DNA of 64,000 bases from an uncultured Fodinibius sp. (GCA_913057775.1 CAJXOG010000007.1:1-64000), one strand, 5' to 3'; shown: positions 17,050 to 27,407, counted from the first letter of the stretch. A program made the numbers and translations. The notes: generated by a model not told the origin, from the sequence alone.

Positions 17050-20000
17050 TCAGTCTTCCTCCTCTACTATGGCGTTAAAGAAAGGAGACCAAAATTGCTC
17101 GGCAGCGGTTTCAAATGCTTTCTGCTGTAAGGGATTTTCAGATCCGAGCAGTAATTTATTATAGGGATCTTCTCCTTCACCAGGATAAGATCCATAATCC
17201 CTAACCCACTTGTTGCCGGCTTTATACAGTCCGGATTCCGGAGCACCATTTTTGTAGCAAACCTCCTCGGCGTATGCAAAGGTAGATTCAGGGAAAAAGT
17301 AGCAACGCTGCTGTAATCCCTGCCAATACGTTTCCAGCAGCTGCTCCAAAACTGTCGCGTAATCTTCCATTGCTCCTAACTGGTATCCTACAAAATCCTT
17401 TCGCTTATGGCGCGTAAATAATCGGCTAATTCCCGGGTGTCCGTCAGGTTTTACAGCTTGCAGGCAGAGATGTTTAATCCACAAATCAATTACGTCCTTG
17501 GGACGCATGCTCCCAAAACGATAGGCAATGCGTGCATTTTCGTAAATATCCGACAGTTTACCCGTCAGACGAAAATCTCTGACATGTAAATCAACCTCCT
17601 GATCTTCGATCTGCTGTTGATCCAGAATCCAACTCAGATTTTCTCCAAAATCTCGGACTTCATTAAGACGTTCTTGAAAAGCACGCCGGCCACTCCATCC
17701 CTCTGGCAGCATATCTTTGGCCTGTAGGTTTTTGTGATATGAGTCTAATGGTTTTTCCTTAAAGAAACGATCCAATAACTCTTGCCCCACCTTATAATTA
17801 CTTAAACCTCCAAGCGTAAACGGTTCGCGCTCTTCCGATAACACATCCTCCTCTCTCAAATATATTCCAAGTCTTTTTTGCAAAAGAAACTTGGCCGGAT
17901 GCTGAAAAAAGGCAACCAAATCCCCAACAGAAAGATGCTTCCACTCTTCATCAGGTTCAGGAAGTATCCCATCCAAAAATGGTGCGGGATTGGAATTCCC
18001 ATCCGCAAGTCCGCGACTTATCTTGAGCTGAGAATTCGAATAGCTAAGAAGGTCCCCATCGCTATAATAGTCGGGACTAAAAGCTTGTAAAGGGTGTTTT
18101 TTGATGATATCATCAGGATTTAGACCATAATGCATCTCAAGATACTCGACAAATTCTCTAAGCACTACTGATGAGGGAAACTCCGTATCCTGACGATTGC
18201 TCTGTCCCACATAGCTGAAATAGATATACTTGCGGGCGGAAAACAGATTTTCCAAAAACAGGTAACGATCCTGTTCTGACTGTACCGGATCTCCGATCTG
18301 CGTATCAAGATGCATCAGATCAAATTCTATAGGAATCTTAGACCGAGGAAAAGCCCCTTCGTTCATCCCAATCATTCCAATAACGTCAAACGGGATACTC
18401 CTCACTGGCATCAGTGAGCTGAAGGTAACTCCGCGACCAATACGTCCCCCACCGGTGGACTGCTGCTGTAACTGCTCGCCGAGCCAACGACGTACAACTG
18501 AAAACGGAACCTCATGATCGTATCCGGCCAGCGCGGCATTTTCTGTCAGCTTATTGACCTCTTCCCTGATCTTGTTCAGTTCCCAAAAATAATCGCGATT
18601 ATCCGGAAGAAAGCTATTCGTGATGTCATGTAATAAATCACTCCACTCTTCTGGTTTTCGAGGGATATCTGTACGATTAGAAATAGAAAACAGTTTATTG
18701 AGGAAAAATGACATTTTGCCGGCTAAATTGGCATCATCTGAAGTCTCCACCTCGTGATAAGCATAAATATCGTCATAGAGCTGATCATCCGATGTACGCA
18801 TGGCATACCCCAGAAGTATACGCTGCAGCCCCGCACGCCACGTAAAATGATCGCTCTCGGGCAGACCCAGATCCTTTTTGTCCTTTCCATCTATCCCCCA
18901 GCGGATTTGATTATCTCCCACCCACTGCTCGAGGCGATTTAATTCATCTTCAGTAAAATTAAAAGCCTCACGGATTGGAGTGCTATCCAATAGATCGAGC
19001 ACATCGGTTACCTTAAAACGGCTCACGCTTAGCTCTACAATTTTTAAGAACGTATCAGTAGCAGGTTGTTTTCCTCCTACAGCACGATCTGCAATTGAGT
19101 ATGGAATTTCAGGCTGACCTTCGTCAGGGGTAGCAAATACAGCCTCAATAAATGGTTCATACGTTTCTATATCAGGCGTCATAATTAAGATTTCATCGGG
19201 ATCCAGCTCCGGATTTTCATCCAGTATAGCCAGCAGCTGATCATAAAGCACCTCCACCTCGCGCATGGGGCTGTGGCAGTTGTGTACCTGTATGGATTGA
19301 TCAGCAGGCGGAACTGTTAACTTGTGCCCCGAGAGGGAATCATCGTCTCTTAAATCGGACTGAACGGACTTAAATAACGATTGTTTGGATGTATTTGACT
19401 CACCAACAGATTTAATATCCACATTGGTATAATCTGAAAACAGGGACATGAATTTTGCGCCTTCCTGCCCCATTGACTGTAGTAGTGGATTCTTGAACTG
19501 CCCTGTTTCTATTATTCTGGGATCAACAGAGAGGTGATAAAAATGAACCTCGGTCAGTTTTGAAAGTTTGGTCATCGTTTTGATAAAAGCCGGAGAAACC
19601 GACGAAACCCCAAATACCGTAATGCGATCGGGAATGTCATCTGCCGACAAATGACCTTCCTCCATCCCTTGCCATAGTCGCTGTTGTAACTCAGCCCGAT
19701 GTAGGTGCTTGCCCTCATAATTCTCTTTCCAATGACTTACCAATCTCCTCCAAAGTTCAGACTGCCATTTTTCGGCTTCTACACTTTTTGTGTATAGCTT
19801 TCTCTGTTCCCAGTCCAGTATCATTTGCGGACGATAAATCAGGTATTGATCAAAGACATTAGCAATTTTGGAAGCCAGCTTCCAGCTGCGCATCGAACGC
19901 TGATCAGGATCTTCCTCTTCGATATAGTGATGGAGATTCTCAAACTCATCCAAAAAACGTTCATCCTCAAAAAGCTCCATTAGTGTCCATGTCATAGGAC

Positions 20001-20265
20001 CGCGATCGGAAGGCAAGGTTTGTGGAATATCATCATTTAGCAATCGAATAAGGCTCCAGATGCGCTCGGAGGGAAATTCGAATTTAAGGTTGGCGGCAAT
20101 GCCCTCCTTTTCAGCCATTCGCAGCGACAGCCATCGGCCAATACCATGATTCTGGACTACAAATACTTCTTCTGCCAGCAAGTCTGAAGGTGGATTCTCA
20201 TCCAGCTCCAGGAACAGCCGGTCGGCCAGTTTTTCCAGTTCGGTACCATAATAAAATTTGAGCAT
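17050..20265 (-). CDS. recC: exodeoxyribonuclease V subunit gamma
   Basis: 1071 aa; 'VQNHGIGRWLSLRMAEKEGIAANLKFEFPS', 'VTFSSLMPVRSIPFDVIGMIGMNEGAFPR' RecC signatures. Confidence 0.95.
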   Translation of the reverse strand: MLKFYYGTELEKLADRLFLELDENPPSDLLAEEVFVVQNHGIGRWLSLRMAEKEGIAANLKFEFPSERIWSLIRLLNDDIPQTLPSDRGPMTWTLMELFEDERFLDEFENLHHYIEEEDPDQRSMRSWKLASKIANVFDQYLIYRPQMILDWEQRKLYTKSVEAEKWQSELWRRLVSHWKENYEGKHLHRAELQQRLWQGMEEGHLSADDIPDRITVFGVSSVSPAFIKTMTKLSKLTEVHFYHLSVDPRIIETGQFKNPLLQSMGQEGAKFMSLFSDYTNVDIKSVGESNTSKQSLFKSVQSDLRDDDSLSGHKLTVPPADQSIQVHNCHSPMREVEVLYDQLLAILDENPELDPDEILIMTPDIETYEPFIEAVFATPDEGQPEIPYSIADRAVGGKQPATDTFLKIVELSVSRFKVTDVLDLLDSTPIREAFNFTEDELNRLEQWVGDNQIRWGIDGKDKKDLGLPESDHFTWRAGLQRILLGYAMRTSDDQLYDDIYAYHEVETSDDANLAGKMSFFLNKLFSISNRTDIPRKPEEWSDLLHDITNSFLPDNRDYFWELNKIREEVNKLTENAALAGYDHEVPFSVVRRWLGEQLQQQSTGGGRIGRGVTFSSLMPVRSIPFDVIGMIGMNEGAFPRSKIPIEFDLMHLDTQIGDPVQSEQDRYLFLENLFSARKYIYFSYVGQSNRQDTEFPSSVVLREFVEYLEMHYGLNPDDIIKKHPLQAFSPDYYSDGDLLSYSNSQLKISRGLADGNSNPAPFLDGILPEPDEEWKHLSVGDLVAFFQHPAKFLLQKRLGIYLREEDVLSEEREPFTLGGLSNYKVGQELLDRFFKEKPLDSYHKNLQAKDMLPEGWSGRRAFQERLNEVRDFGENLSWILDQQQIEDQEVDLHVRDFRLTGKLSDIYENARIAYRFGSMRPKDVIDLWIKHLCLQAVKPDGHPGISRLFTRHKRKDFVGYQLGAMEDYATVLEQLLETYWQGLQQRCYFFPESTFAYAEEVCYKNGAPESGLYKAGNKWVRDYGSYPGEGEDPYNKLLLGSENPLQQKAFETAAEQFWSPFFNAIVEEED

Positions 20266-20420
20266 TATGCCTCGCTTGATCGGGTATCTACCTGATTTCT
20301 AAGTGATAGCAAAAACCGAAAAAACCGTACAAAAGTAAACACCTAAGAAGACTGGCCAGAACAACAAAAACCCAAATATTATATCATAACATTATATACC
20401 GGTATCCTGAATATTTGCTG

Positions 20421-21170
20421 TTACTGATCTTTGACTGCCTCCAAGTAATCCCGAATACGATGTGCGTTAACCCCGATATCACCACGACCGATGCGCGAAA
20501 CTGAGCGGACGTCAATTCTGGTGGAATCTGCTGTTTGAGCTGTATCTACCCGAATCACAATATCGTCGACAAATCCGAACCAAGGCAACTTATCGTAGGC
20601 TTCAATGAGTCCAGACTCTCGGTCCCGTGTCACAATTTCTTCCCATGGCATTTGCTCAGCTGCTGCAAGAGCACGGTCAAAGGCTTGATTATAATCAACA
20701 TCAAGATAGAGCGTTTCTATATTGGGATAGGCCTCACGTTGCATATCTGCCTTCTCTTGGTCTCCATAAGTAGTATCATTGGGTGCATCAGCTCGCAGAG
20801 AAACAATTGCCCTAAATGTTGGCGGATTTTCAATATCGGTTGATATATCATGAATAGGAGGATATTCCTGGGCCTCGGTAAACCAGTATCCAATGGTGCT
20901 CATTACGCCGATGCTAAGAATGAGTGCCAGCACCACTAATCCGGCCCCACCCTTTTGGGGATTATTTCTGCGAGAGAACCCAAACACAACGGCCAGCGAA
21001 AACCCTATGAGTGCCAGCACACCACTACCCGGAAGCAGCCATGTAAAGGCGGTGCCCAATCCCCACCAGTTCCACTGATATCCATATCCTGCAAGCACTA
21101 ATAATACAGCTGCTACGATTCCAAATATTCCACTTAACAGCGCCCATTTCGAAGTTTTCTGCTGATCCAT
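20421..21170 (-). CDS. DUF1499-type membrane protein
   Basis: 249 aa, 3 TM N-terminus then soluble domain 'ETLYLDVDYNQAFDRALAAAEQMPWEEIV...DDIVIRV...TRIDVRSVSRIGRGDIGVNAHRIRDYLEAV'. Confidence 0.75.
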   Translation of the reverse strand: MDQQKTSKWALLSGIFGIVAAVLLVLAGYGYQWNWWGLGTAFTWLLPGSGVLALIGFSLAVVFGFSRRNNPQKGGAGLVVLALILSIGVMSTIGYWFTEAQEYPPIHDISTDIENPPTFRAIVSLRADAPNDTTYGDQEKADMQREAYPNIETLYLDVDYNQAFDRALAAAEQMPWEEIVTRDRESGLIEAYDKLPWFGFVDDIVIRVDTAQTADSTRIDVRSVSRIGRGDIGVNAHRIRDYLEAVKDQ

Positions 21171-21206
21171 AGTCCTCTTAGTTAGTTAATATTTAATATA
21201 CTGATT

Positions 21207-22178
21207 TCAATCACGCACACCGCCTCTTCGCTTAATTTGTACCAATACAACGGCTGATAATATGAAAAGCATTCCAATAATTTGAAAAATGCTTAGAACC
21301 TCATTAAAGAACCAGACGCCTAACAAGGTTGCTACAAGCGGCTCAACTGTTGCTGCAATAGATGCCCGACCACTTTCAACCATCGACAACCCCATGGTAT
21401 ATAAAAAGTACGCCAACGCTGACGGAAAAAAACCAAGTCCCAGAATATTAAGCCAAACCGTTTGTGATTGTAGTTGCTGGGGCGAAATAGTTAATCCGCT
21501 GGTTGGCAGCATTACGATCGAGGCAAAAACAAAAGTGTATGTTATAACGGTAAGCGGATGATACTTTTTAAGCGCATGCTTGCCAAAAATACTGTAAAGC
21601 GCATAGCCGAATCCCGATCCCAAGCCCACCAAAATACCATACCAAGAGATGCGATCAGCATTTATGGGAAAGACTTTTATGACGAGTATACATCCAAACA
21701 ATGTTAGCAAGAGGGCTCCAATTTTACGCGACGTCATCGGTTCCCCAAAGAAGATACGAGATAGTACCACTACAAAAGCAGGTCCGGTGTAGAGTAAGAT
21801 TACAGCAATAGATAGTGATATTTCTTCGATAGCCGTAAAATACGCCCAACTAAAAAAGACTGTGCTGAAGATACCCGTGCCAATAAAACTCATCGAATCT
21901 TTGAGGTCTATTTTAAGAAGCTGTGGACTTTTAATAGCCACAAACAGCACCAGCATTACCGAGGCACCTACCACGCGAAGCGTGACAATTTGAAAGGCTG
22001 AAAACCCCTGCTGTGAAAGATTGTCAACAAAAATGCCAATAATACCCCAGAGTGCAGCTCCAAGAAATACATAAATATAGGCCAATCGATTGTTTGATTG
22101 AGACAATGTCTTATCTACTAATGATCGTGCAGCGTTGCACAGAGAATACACAGAGTTGCAGGAATATTCCAGCCACAA
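21207..22178 (-). CDS. DMT/EamA family transporter
   Basis: 10 TM; 'ALWGIIGIFVDNL', 'EPLVATLLGVWFFNEVLSIFQIIGMLFILSAVVLVQ'. True start possibly TTG at 22106 (see findings). Confidence 0.85.
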   Translation of the reverse strand: MWLEYSCNSVYSLCNAARSLVDKTLSQSNNRLAYIYVFLGAALWGIIGIFVDNLSQQGFSAFQIVTLRVVGASVMLVLFVAIKSPQLLKIDLKDSMSFIGTGIFSTVFFSWAYFTAIEEISLSIAVILLYTGPAFVVVLSRIFFGEPMTSRKIGALLLTLFGCILVIKVFPINADRISWYGILVGLGSGFGYALYSIFGKHALKKYHPLTVITYTFVFASIVMLPTSGLTISPQQLQSQTVWLNILGLGFFPSALAYFLYTMGLSMVESGRASIAATVEPLVATLLGVWFFNEVLSIFQIIGMLFILSAVVLVQIKRRGGVRD

Positions 22179-22292
22179 ACTTCAAAAATAAAGCTTCCCG
22201 TGCCGCTAATTTTTTGTTGCAATTATAAAGAAACTGCTGCATGTTTGGCTTTACAAATTGGGTACCCAAATAACTTATTTCAGTACTTTCAG

Positions 22293-24278
22293 ATGATTCG
22301 ACCGCAAACCGATCTATCCCAAAAGCAGGCGATATCACTTTATAAAAATTTACTTCTTCCCCGTCGTATTGAGGAGCGCATGCTTAAATTGCTAAGACAA
22401 AACAAAATCAGCAAATGGTTTTCCGGAATGGGACAGGAAGCTATTTCTGTGGGTGTTACCACTGCCCTTTCTGATCAGGATTACCTGTTGCCGATGCACC
22501 GAAATCTGGGACTCTTTACTACCCGTGGCGTTGATCTGTACAAATTGTTTTGCCAACTTTTAGGCAAAGCTGACGGCTTTACCGGCGGACGTGATCGCTC
22601 GTTCCACTTTGGTGTACCCGAAAAACGAATTGTGGGCATGATCTCTCACTTGGCTGCCACTATGCCCGTTGCTGATGGATTGGCCTTGGCCTCCAAGCTG
22701 CGTGAAGAAAATTTTGTAGCCGCCAGCTTTTGCGGAGATGGGGCAACCAGCGAAGGGGAGTTTCACGAGGCACTAAATCTGGCCGCCGTCTGGGAGCTGC
22801 CGGTTATTTTTGTGATTGAAAACAACGGCTATGGACTGTCGACACCCACCAGTGAGCAGTACGCCTGTGATGATCTGGTAGATCGTGCCAATGGATACGG
22901 TATGCACGGGGTTAAAATTGACGGTAATGATGTTTTTGCGGTGATGGATGCGGTCTCTGAGGCCAAAGAGCATGCGCTAAAGCAAGGGCCCACTTTAATT
23001 GAAGCTAAAACCTTTCGCATGCGGGGACACGAAGAAGCTTCCGGCACGTTTTACGTCCCCGATGAAAAATTTGAAAAGTGGGACGATAAAGATCCCATTG
23101 ACCGCTTTGCCAAATGGTTAAAGTCCGAAAACATCGTTTCTGGAGATGATGAGCTTAATGACATTCAAGATGAAATTGACGACTATTTCTTGCCTGAATT
23201 GGAGCGGGCGCTGGAAGCCGATGACCCGGTTTTTGATCAGCAAACTGAAGAAAATCGCTTATTTAGCCCGGTAACCTTTCCTGAAAGGTCTTCTGAAGAT
23301 AACTCCACATCAGAGAAGCGTTTTGTAGACGCTATCCAGTTTTCGCTACGGCAAGCATTTGATGAGGATGACGATTTTATCATCCTGGGACAGGATATTG
23401 CCGAATACGGCGGAGTATTTAAAATTACCGAGGGATTTGTTGAACAGTTTGGAAAAGACCGCATCCGCAACACGCCCATCATAGAAGCAGGTGCTTTAGG
23501 TTGTGCCCTCGGGCTTGCTTTGGAAGGATTTAAACCGGTGGTCGAAATGCAGTTTGCCGATTTTATTTCCTGCGGATTCAATCAAATAATTAACAATATT
23601 TCAAAGGGACAGTATCGCTGGATGCCCCCAATTAATATCACCATTCGAGCTCCGCACGGAGCCGGCGTAGGTGCTGGACCCTTTCACTCACAATCACCCG
23701 AAGGCTGGTTCATGCAGCATCCGGGCCTCAAAATTGTGGTTCCGTCTACCGTCAAAGATGCCCAAAACTTGTTGCACAGTGCCCTATATGATCCTAATCC
23801 TGTACTCTTTTTTGAGCACAAAAAGCTCTATCGGAGTATTCGAAATACTACTCCCGATCACTGTACACCTGAAGAACTCGGCAAAGCTAAAGTTCGTCGC
23901 CAAGGTACCGACGCCACTATTATCACCTACGGAATGGGAGTGCATTGGGCACAGGAAATAGCAAATATGTATGCAGATCAGGGAACAGAAATTGAAATTC
24001 TTGACCTGCGCTGTCTGGCTCCACTTGATATGGAAACCGTTAAACAATCCGTATCAAAAACCAACAAAGTACTGCTTTTACAGGAACCTTCCACCACACT
24101 CGGACCTATGAGTGAGCTTTCCTCCCTTATTACTGAAGAATGTTTTGAAGAACTGGATGCCCCAATAATACGGTGCTCTTCGCTGGATATACCTGTGCCC
24201 TTTAGTCCCAAGTTAGAAAAACATTACCTGGCTGATAAACGACTAAAAAACAAAATAGACAAACTCCTGAAATATTGA
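22293..24278 (+). CDS. fused alpha/beta thiamine-dependent 2-oxoacid dehydrogenase E1 component
   Basis: TPP motif region 'FCGDGATSEGEFHEALNLAAVWELPVIFVIENNGYG' followed by E1-beta 'QDIAEYGGVFKITEGFVEQFGKDRIRNTPIIEAG'; preferred ATG 22293. Confidence 0.9.
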   Translation: MIRPQTDLSQKQAISLYKNLLLPRRIEERMLKLLRQNKISKWFSGMGQEAISVGVTTALSDQDYLLPMHRNLGLFTTRGVDLYKLFCQLLGKADGFTGGRDRSFHFGVPEKRIVGMISHLAATMPVADGLALASKLREENFVAASFCGDGATSEGEFHEALNLAAVWELPVIFVIENNGYGLSTPTSEQYACDDLVDRANGYGMHGVKIDGNDVFAVMDAVSEAKEHALKQGPTLIEAKTFRMRGHEEASGTFYVPDEKFEKWDDKDPIDRFAKWLKSENIVSGDDELNDIQDEIDDYFLPELERALEADDPVFDQQTEENRLFSPVTFPERSSEDNSTSEKRFVDAIQFSLRQAFDEDDDFIILGQDIAEYGGVFKITEGFVEQFGKDRIRNTPIIEAGALGCALGLALEGFKPVVEMQFADFISCGFNQIINNISKGQYRWMPPINITIRAPHGAGVGAGPFHSQSPEGWFMQHPGLKIVVPSTVKDAQNLLHSALYDPNPVLFFEHKKLYRSIRNTTPDHCTPEELGKAKVRRQGTDATIITYGMGVHWAQEIANMYADQGTEIEILDLRCLAPLDMETVKQSVSKTNKVLLLQEPSTTLGPMSELSSLITEECFEELDAPIIRCSSLDIPVPFSPKLEKHYLADKRLKNKIDKLLKY

Positions 24279-24356
24279 TTCGTACTACGAATCTTCCTCA
24301 AAAAATTAGTAAGCCCTAAAAAATTTGGTAGAGATAGGTAAGAAATGAATCAGTAA

Positions 24357-25490
24357 TCAGGATAAAGCCGATGAAATATCCAGATCCAGGCACTCCTCAA
24401 ACATGGCGTCAAAGGAGTCGATACGCTTTGACCAGTCGAGGTGCTCGTTAATATTTTGCAGGGATGCTTTTGGAAGCGGTTTTGATTCTTCTGTCAACAG
24501 ATCTTTTAGATAGTGGAAAAGATCGTCTTCGGTATCATATAAAACAGGAGCATGCAAAAGTGGTTTGTGCAAGCTCTCGGGAATTAATTCGGGGTAATGA
24601 AGCCGGTTGGGTACTAAGGGATGACAACCGCAGTAGATAGCTTCCATGATCGCTACACAGAAAAACTCATATGTAGCTGTTGAAACTACGATATCACCAC
24701 TGTGGAGCAGTCGGCTGTAGTTTTCACGATCCTCTACATATCCAAAATGGGTGATATGTCGCCCATAACGCTCCCAGGCTTTTTCGAACTCTTCGGGCTT
24801 CTCATGTTGGGTATCGCCCGCCAGAATAAGATCGAAGGTGAGATCAATATCATTTAAGCGATTGAGCACCCGAAAAAACATGGCGGGATTACGATCGAAC
24901 TGCCAGCGCTGATTCCAAACAATCACCGGATTATCGTTTTCTTTGCGCTGATCGGGCTGGGAATCAAAGCGTTGTAGATCGAGTCCGGGATATAATACTA
25001 TACTCTTTTCAGCAATTTTATCAACCGGATAATAATACTTGTCATCGGGATAGTTCTCCAAAAATTCGGGGAGCGCTTTCAGGAAATCATTACGGTGAAA
25101 TTCGGATGAAAAGATGAGACGATCCGCCGAAAGCATGCTTAAATAGTTGAGGTAGCTGTAGGTTTGATCGCGTTCCTCTCCCTCGGGCATCGGCTGGGTA
25201 AACTGATTCTCATGCATGTACATCACTTTCGGCACCTCGGCGAAGCGGGGATTGGTCAGTGAAAGAAAAGCCGGCAGGTTCGTCATGCTGCTGACCAACA
25301 ACAAATCAATATCCTCTTCAACCTCCTGAGTCATTCCAGCCAGCACCACCGAATTGCCATGCATACGCCACTTTCGTCCCTTGTAACTGAGGTTAATCGA
25401 GATAATATTGTGACGGGAATATTTCTCCAGTCCCCTTAAAAAAGCTTTATGTGAACCGCTAAAAAACGGTTCTACGGCCAGAATATTCAT
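24357..25490 (-). CDS. DUF3524 glycosyltransferase, tRNA-queuosine alpha-mannosyltransferase (QTMAN/GTDC1-like)
   Basis: 'MNILAVEPFFSGSHKAFLRGL', 'YMHENQFTQPMPEGEERDQTYSYLNYLSMLSADRLIFSSEFHRNDFL', GT4-like C-terminus 'YEFFCVAIMEAIYCGCHPLVPNRLHYPELIP'. Confidence 0.85.
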   Translation of the reverse strand: MNILAVEPFFSGSHKAFLRGLEKYSRHNIISINLSYKGRKWRMHGNSVVLAGMTQEVEEDIDLLLVSSMTNLPAFLSLTNPRFAEVPKVMYMHENQFTQPMPEGEERDQTYSYLNYLSMLSADRLIFSSEFHRNDFLKALPEFLENYPDDKYYYPVDKIAEKSIVLYPGLDLQRFDSQPDQRKENDNPVIVWNQRWQFDRNPAMFFRVLNRLNDIDLTFDLILAGDTQHEKPEEFEKAWERYGRHITHFGYVEDRENYSRLLHSGDIVVSTATYEFFCVAIMEAIYCGCHPLVPNRLHYPELIPESLHKPLLHAPVLYDTEDDLFHYLKDLLTEESKPLPKASLQNINEHLDWSKRIDSFDAMFEECLDLDISSALS

Positions 25491-25559
25491 ATAATGATTA
25501 TAAAAACTTTAAACCTGCTACACTTCCTATATGCAGCAAGGTTAATAGTAATTAACTAC

Positions 25560-27407
25560 TTAGCGAAAACGCGACTCAATATCTTCGAGGGGAATATAAT
25601 CCAACGTAGGTTTATTAAGCGGATCTTTATATGGTTCATCACATGCAAAAAGCTGATCGAGCAGGTTTTCCATCTCCATATCGGTTAGTTTTTTTCCTTT
25701 GGGGATGGCTGTCTTTGATGCAAAGGCAATGGCCAGCTTTCGGCGCTCATCAAACTCAAACTTTCCGTCCAACTCCCGGTACTGCTGCAGCATAGACTTT
25801 AGAACCGACTGCTCATCACCCACATCAATATCGGCGGGCACCCCGCTAATCATCGCTGTATTACCGCTCATCAATTGAATGTTAAAGCCCATTCGCTGAA
25901 TAATAGGATGCAATTCCTCAAGCAGCGAAAATTCCGAGGCGGAAAAATCAATGGTCTGGGCAAATAGCAGTTGCTGGGTACTTGGGATGGCAGCTTCTGT
26001 GGCACTCAATGCCTTTTCAAAAATAATTCGCTTGTGTGCGGCATGCTGATCGATCATACACAAACCGGAACGCGTCTGCGTTAAAATATAGCAGTCGTGC
26101 AGTTGCCAAAAACCGCGATCACGCATGCGTTGCGGACGACTACCTTGATCAGAATCATTCTGCTCTTTTTTTTCAGCCTCATCAAAGTCATACAGTTGTT
26201 TTGAAAAATTATTCTGATCACCCCTCTGTGATTTTGGCCGATCAAAGTTTATGCGCGATGGAAATTTTACGGGTTTCCTCTCCCCGCTATTTTTTTGTGT
26301 ATTCTTTGCTCCGCCAAAATTGAAGTCAGAAGAAAATCCTTTAGAGGAAGAAAAACTACTTTCCTCATCTCTGTCTGATACATCCGGGACCATAAACTCT
26401 TCATGCAGTGCTTTCTTTACAACCGATTTCGTGAGTTTAATCACACTGCGTTCATCCTCAAATTTGACCTCTTCTTTTGCGGGATGAACATTCACGTCTA
26501 CCTGCTTAGGATCAACTTCCAAAAATATCGCATAAAACGGATAATCTTTTTCGCCGGTCCAGGCATCGTAAATATTGAGAATGATATGCGTAAGATAGCG
26601 ATGTTGAATCGGACGTCCGTTAACAAAAATAAACTGCTCACCGCGACTTCGTTTCGTCAGCTTGGGATCAGCCAAAACCCCATGCACCGTCAGGTAGCTT
26701 GTTTCCTCCCGAAAGTGAATCAGGCTTGCCTTGTAGCTCTTACCGAACATCTCGGTAATTCTGTCCTTTATATTTTGCTCTTTAGGCAGATCATAAATGG
26801 TATCAGTATCGGCAATCATCTCAAACCCCAAATCAGGATTAGCAAGAGCCGCCTGCTGTACCGTTTTCAGAATATGTCGAAACTCCGTGGCATCGGTTTT
26901 CAAAAACTGTCGTCGCGCCCGAACGTTATAGAAAAGATTTCGAACGGCTACCGAGGTGCCGCTCTCTACAGCAGCGGGTTCAAATGATTTTTCCTCACCA
27001 CCCCAGATTTCATACTTCCACCCCATCTCATCGCCGGGGCGTTTGGTTTTAAGCGTCACCTGCGATACAGAAGCAATAGAAGCCATAGCCTCACCACGAA
27101 AACCAAGCGTACGAACTTTAAACAGGTCATCTACATCCTGAATTTTAGATGTGGCGTGCTGCTCAAAACAAAGACGGATATCTTCTTTTCCCATTCCACT
27201 GCCGTTATCAACTACTTGAATAAGCGTGCGGCCAGCATTTTGAATGACAATTTTCAGATGATCGGCACCGGCATCAATGGCATTATCCAGTAGTTCCTTA
27301 ACCACCGAACTAGGGCGTTGAATAACCTCACCAGCGGCGATTTTATTGGAAATTTCGGGAGGAAGTTCTCGTATTATCGATTGTTTGGATTCCGTTTCCT
27401 GGCTCAA
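25560..27407 (-). CDS. mutL: DNA mismatch repair protein MutL
   Basis: 'IAAGEVIQRPSSVVKELLDNAIDAGA', 'GFRGEAMASIASVS' GHKL motifs. Confidence 0.97.
   Translation of the reverse strand: MSQETESKQSIIRELPPEISNKIAAGEVIQRPSSVVKELLDNAIDAGADHLKIVIQNAGRTLIQVVDNGSGMGKEDIRLCFEQHATSKIQDVDDLFKVRTLGFRGEAMASIASVSQVTLKTKRPGDEMGWKYEIWGGEEKSFEPAAVESGTSVAVRNLFYNVRARRQFLKTDATEFRHILKTVQQAALANPDLGFEMIADTDTIYDLPKEQNIKDRITEMFGKSYKASLIHFREETSYLTVHGVLADPKLTKRSRGEQFIFVNGRPIQHRYLTHIILNIYDAWTGEKDYPFYAIFLEVDPKQVDVNVHPAKEEVKFEDERSVIKLTKSVVKKALHEEFMVPDVSDRDEESSFSSSKGFSSDFNFGGAKNTQKNSGERKPVKFPSRINFDRPKSQRGDQNNFSKQLYDFDEAEKKEQNDSDQGSRPQRMRDRGFWQLHDCYILTQTRSGLCMIDQHAAHKRIIFEKALSATEAAIPSTQQLLFAQTIDFSASEFSLLEELHPIIQRMGFNIQLMSGNTAMISGVPADIDVGDEQSVLKSMLQQYRELDGKFEFDERRKLAIAFASKTAIPKGKKLTDMEMENLLDQLFACDEPYKDPLNKPTLDYIPLEDIESRFR

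Noticed and set aside
26403-26987. 194-aa plus-strand ORF antisense to mutL
   Set aside because: Antisense shadow ORF inside mutL; no recognisable domain or start context.
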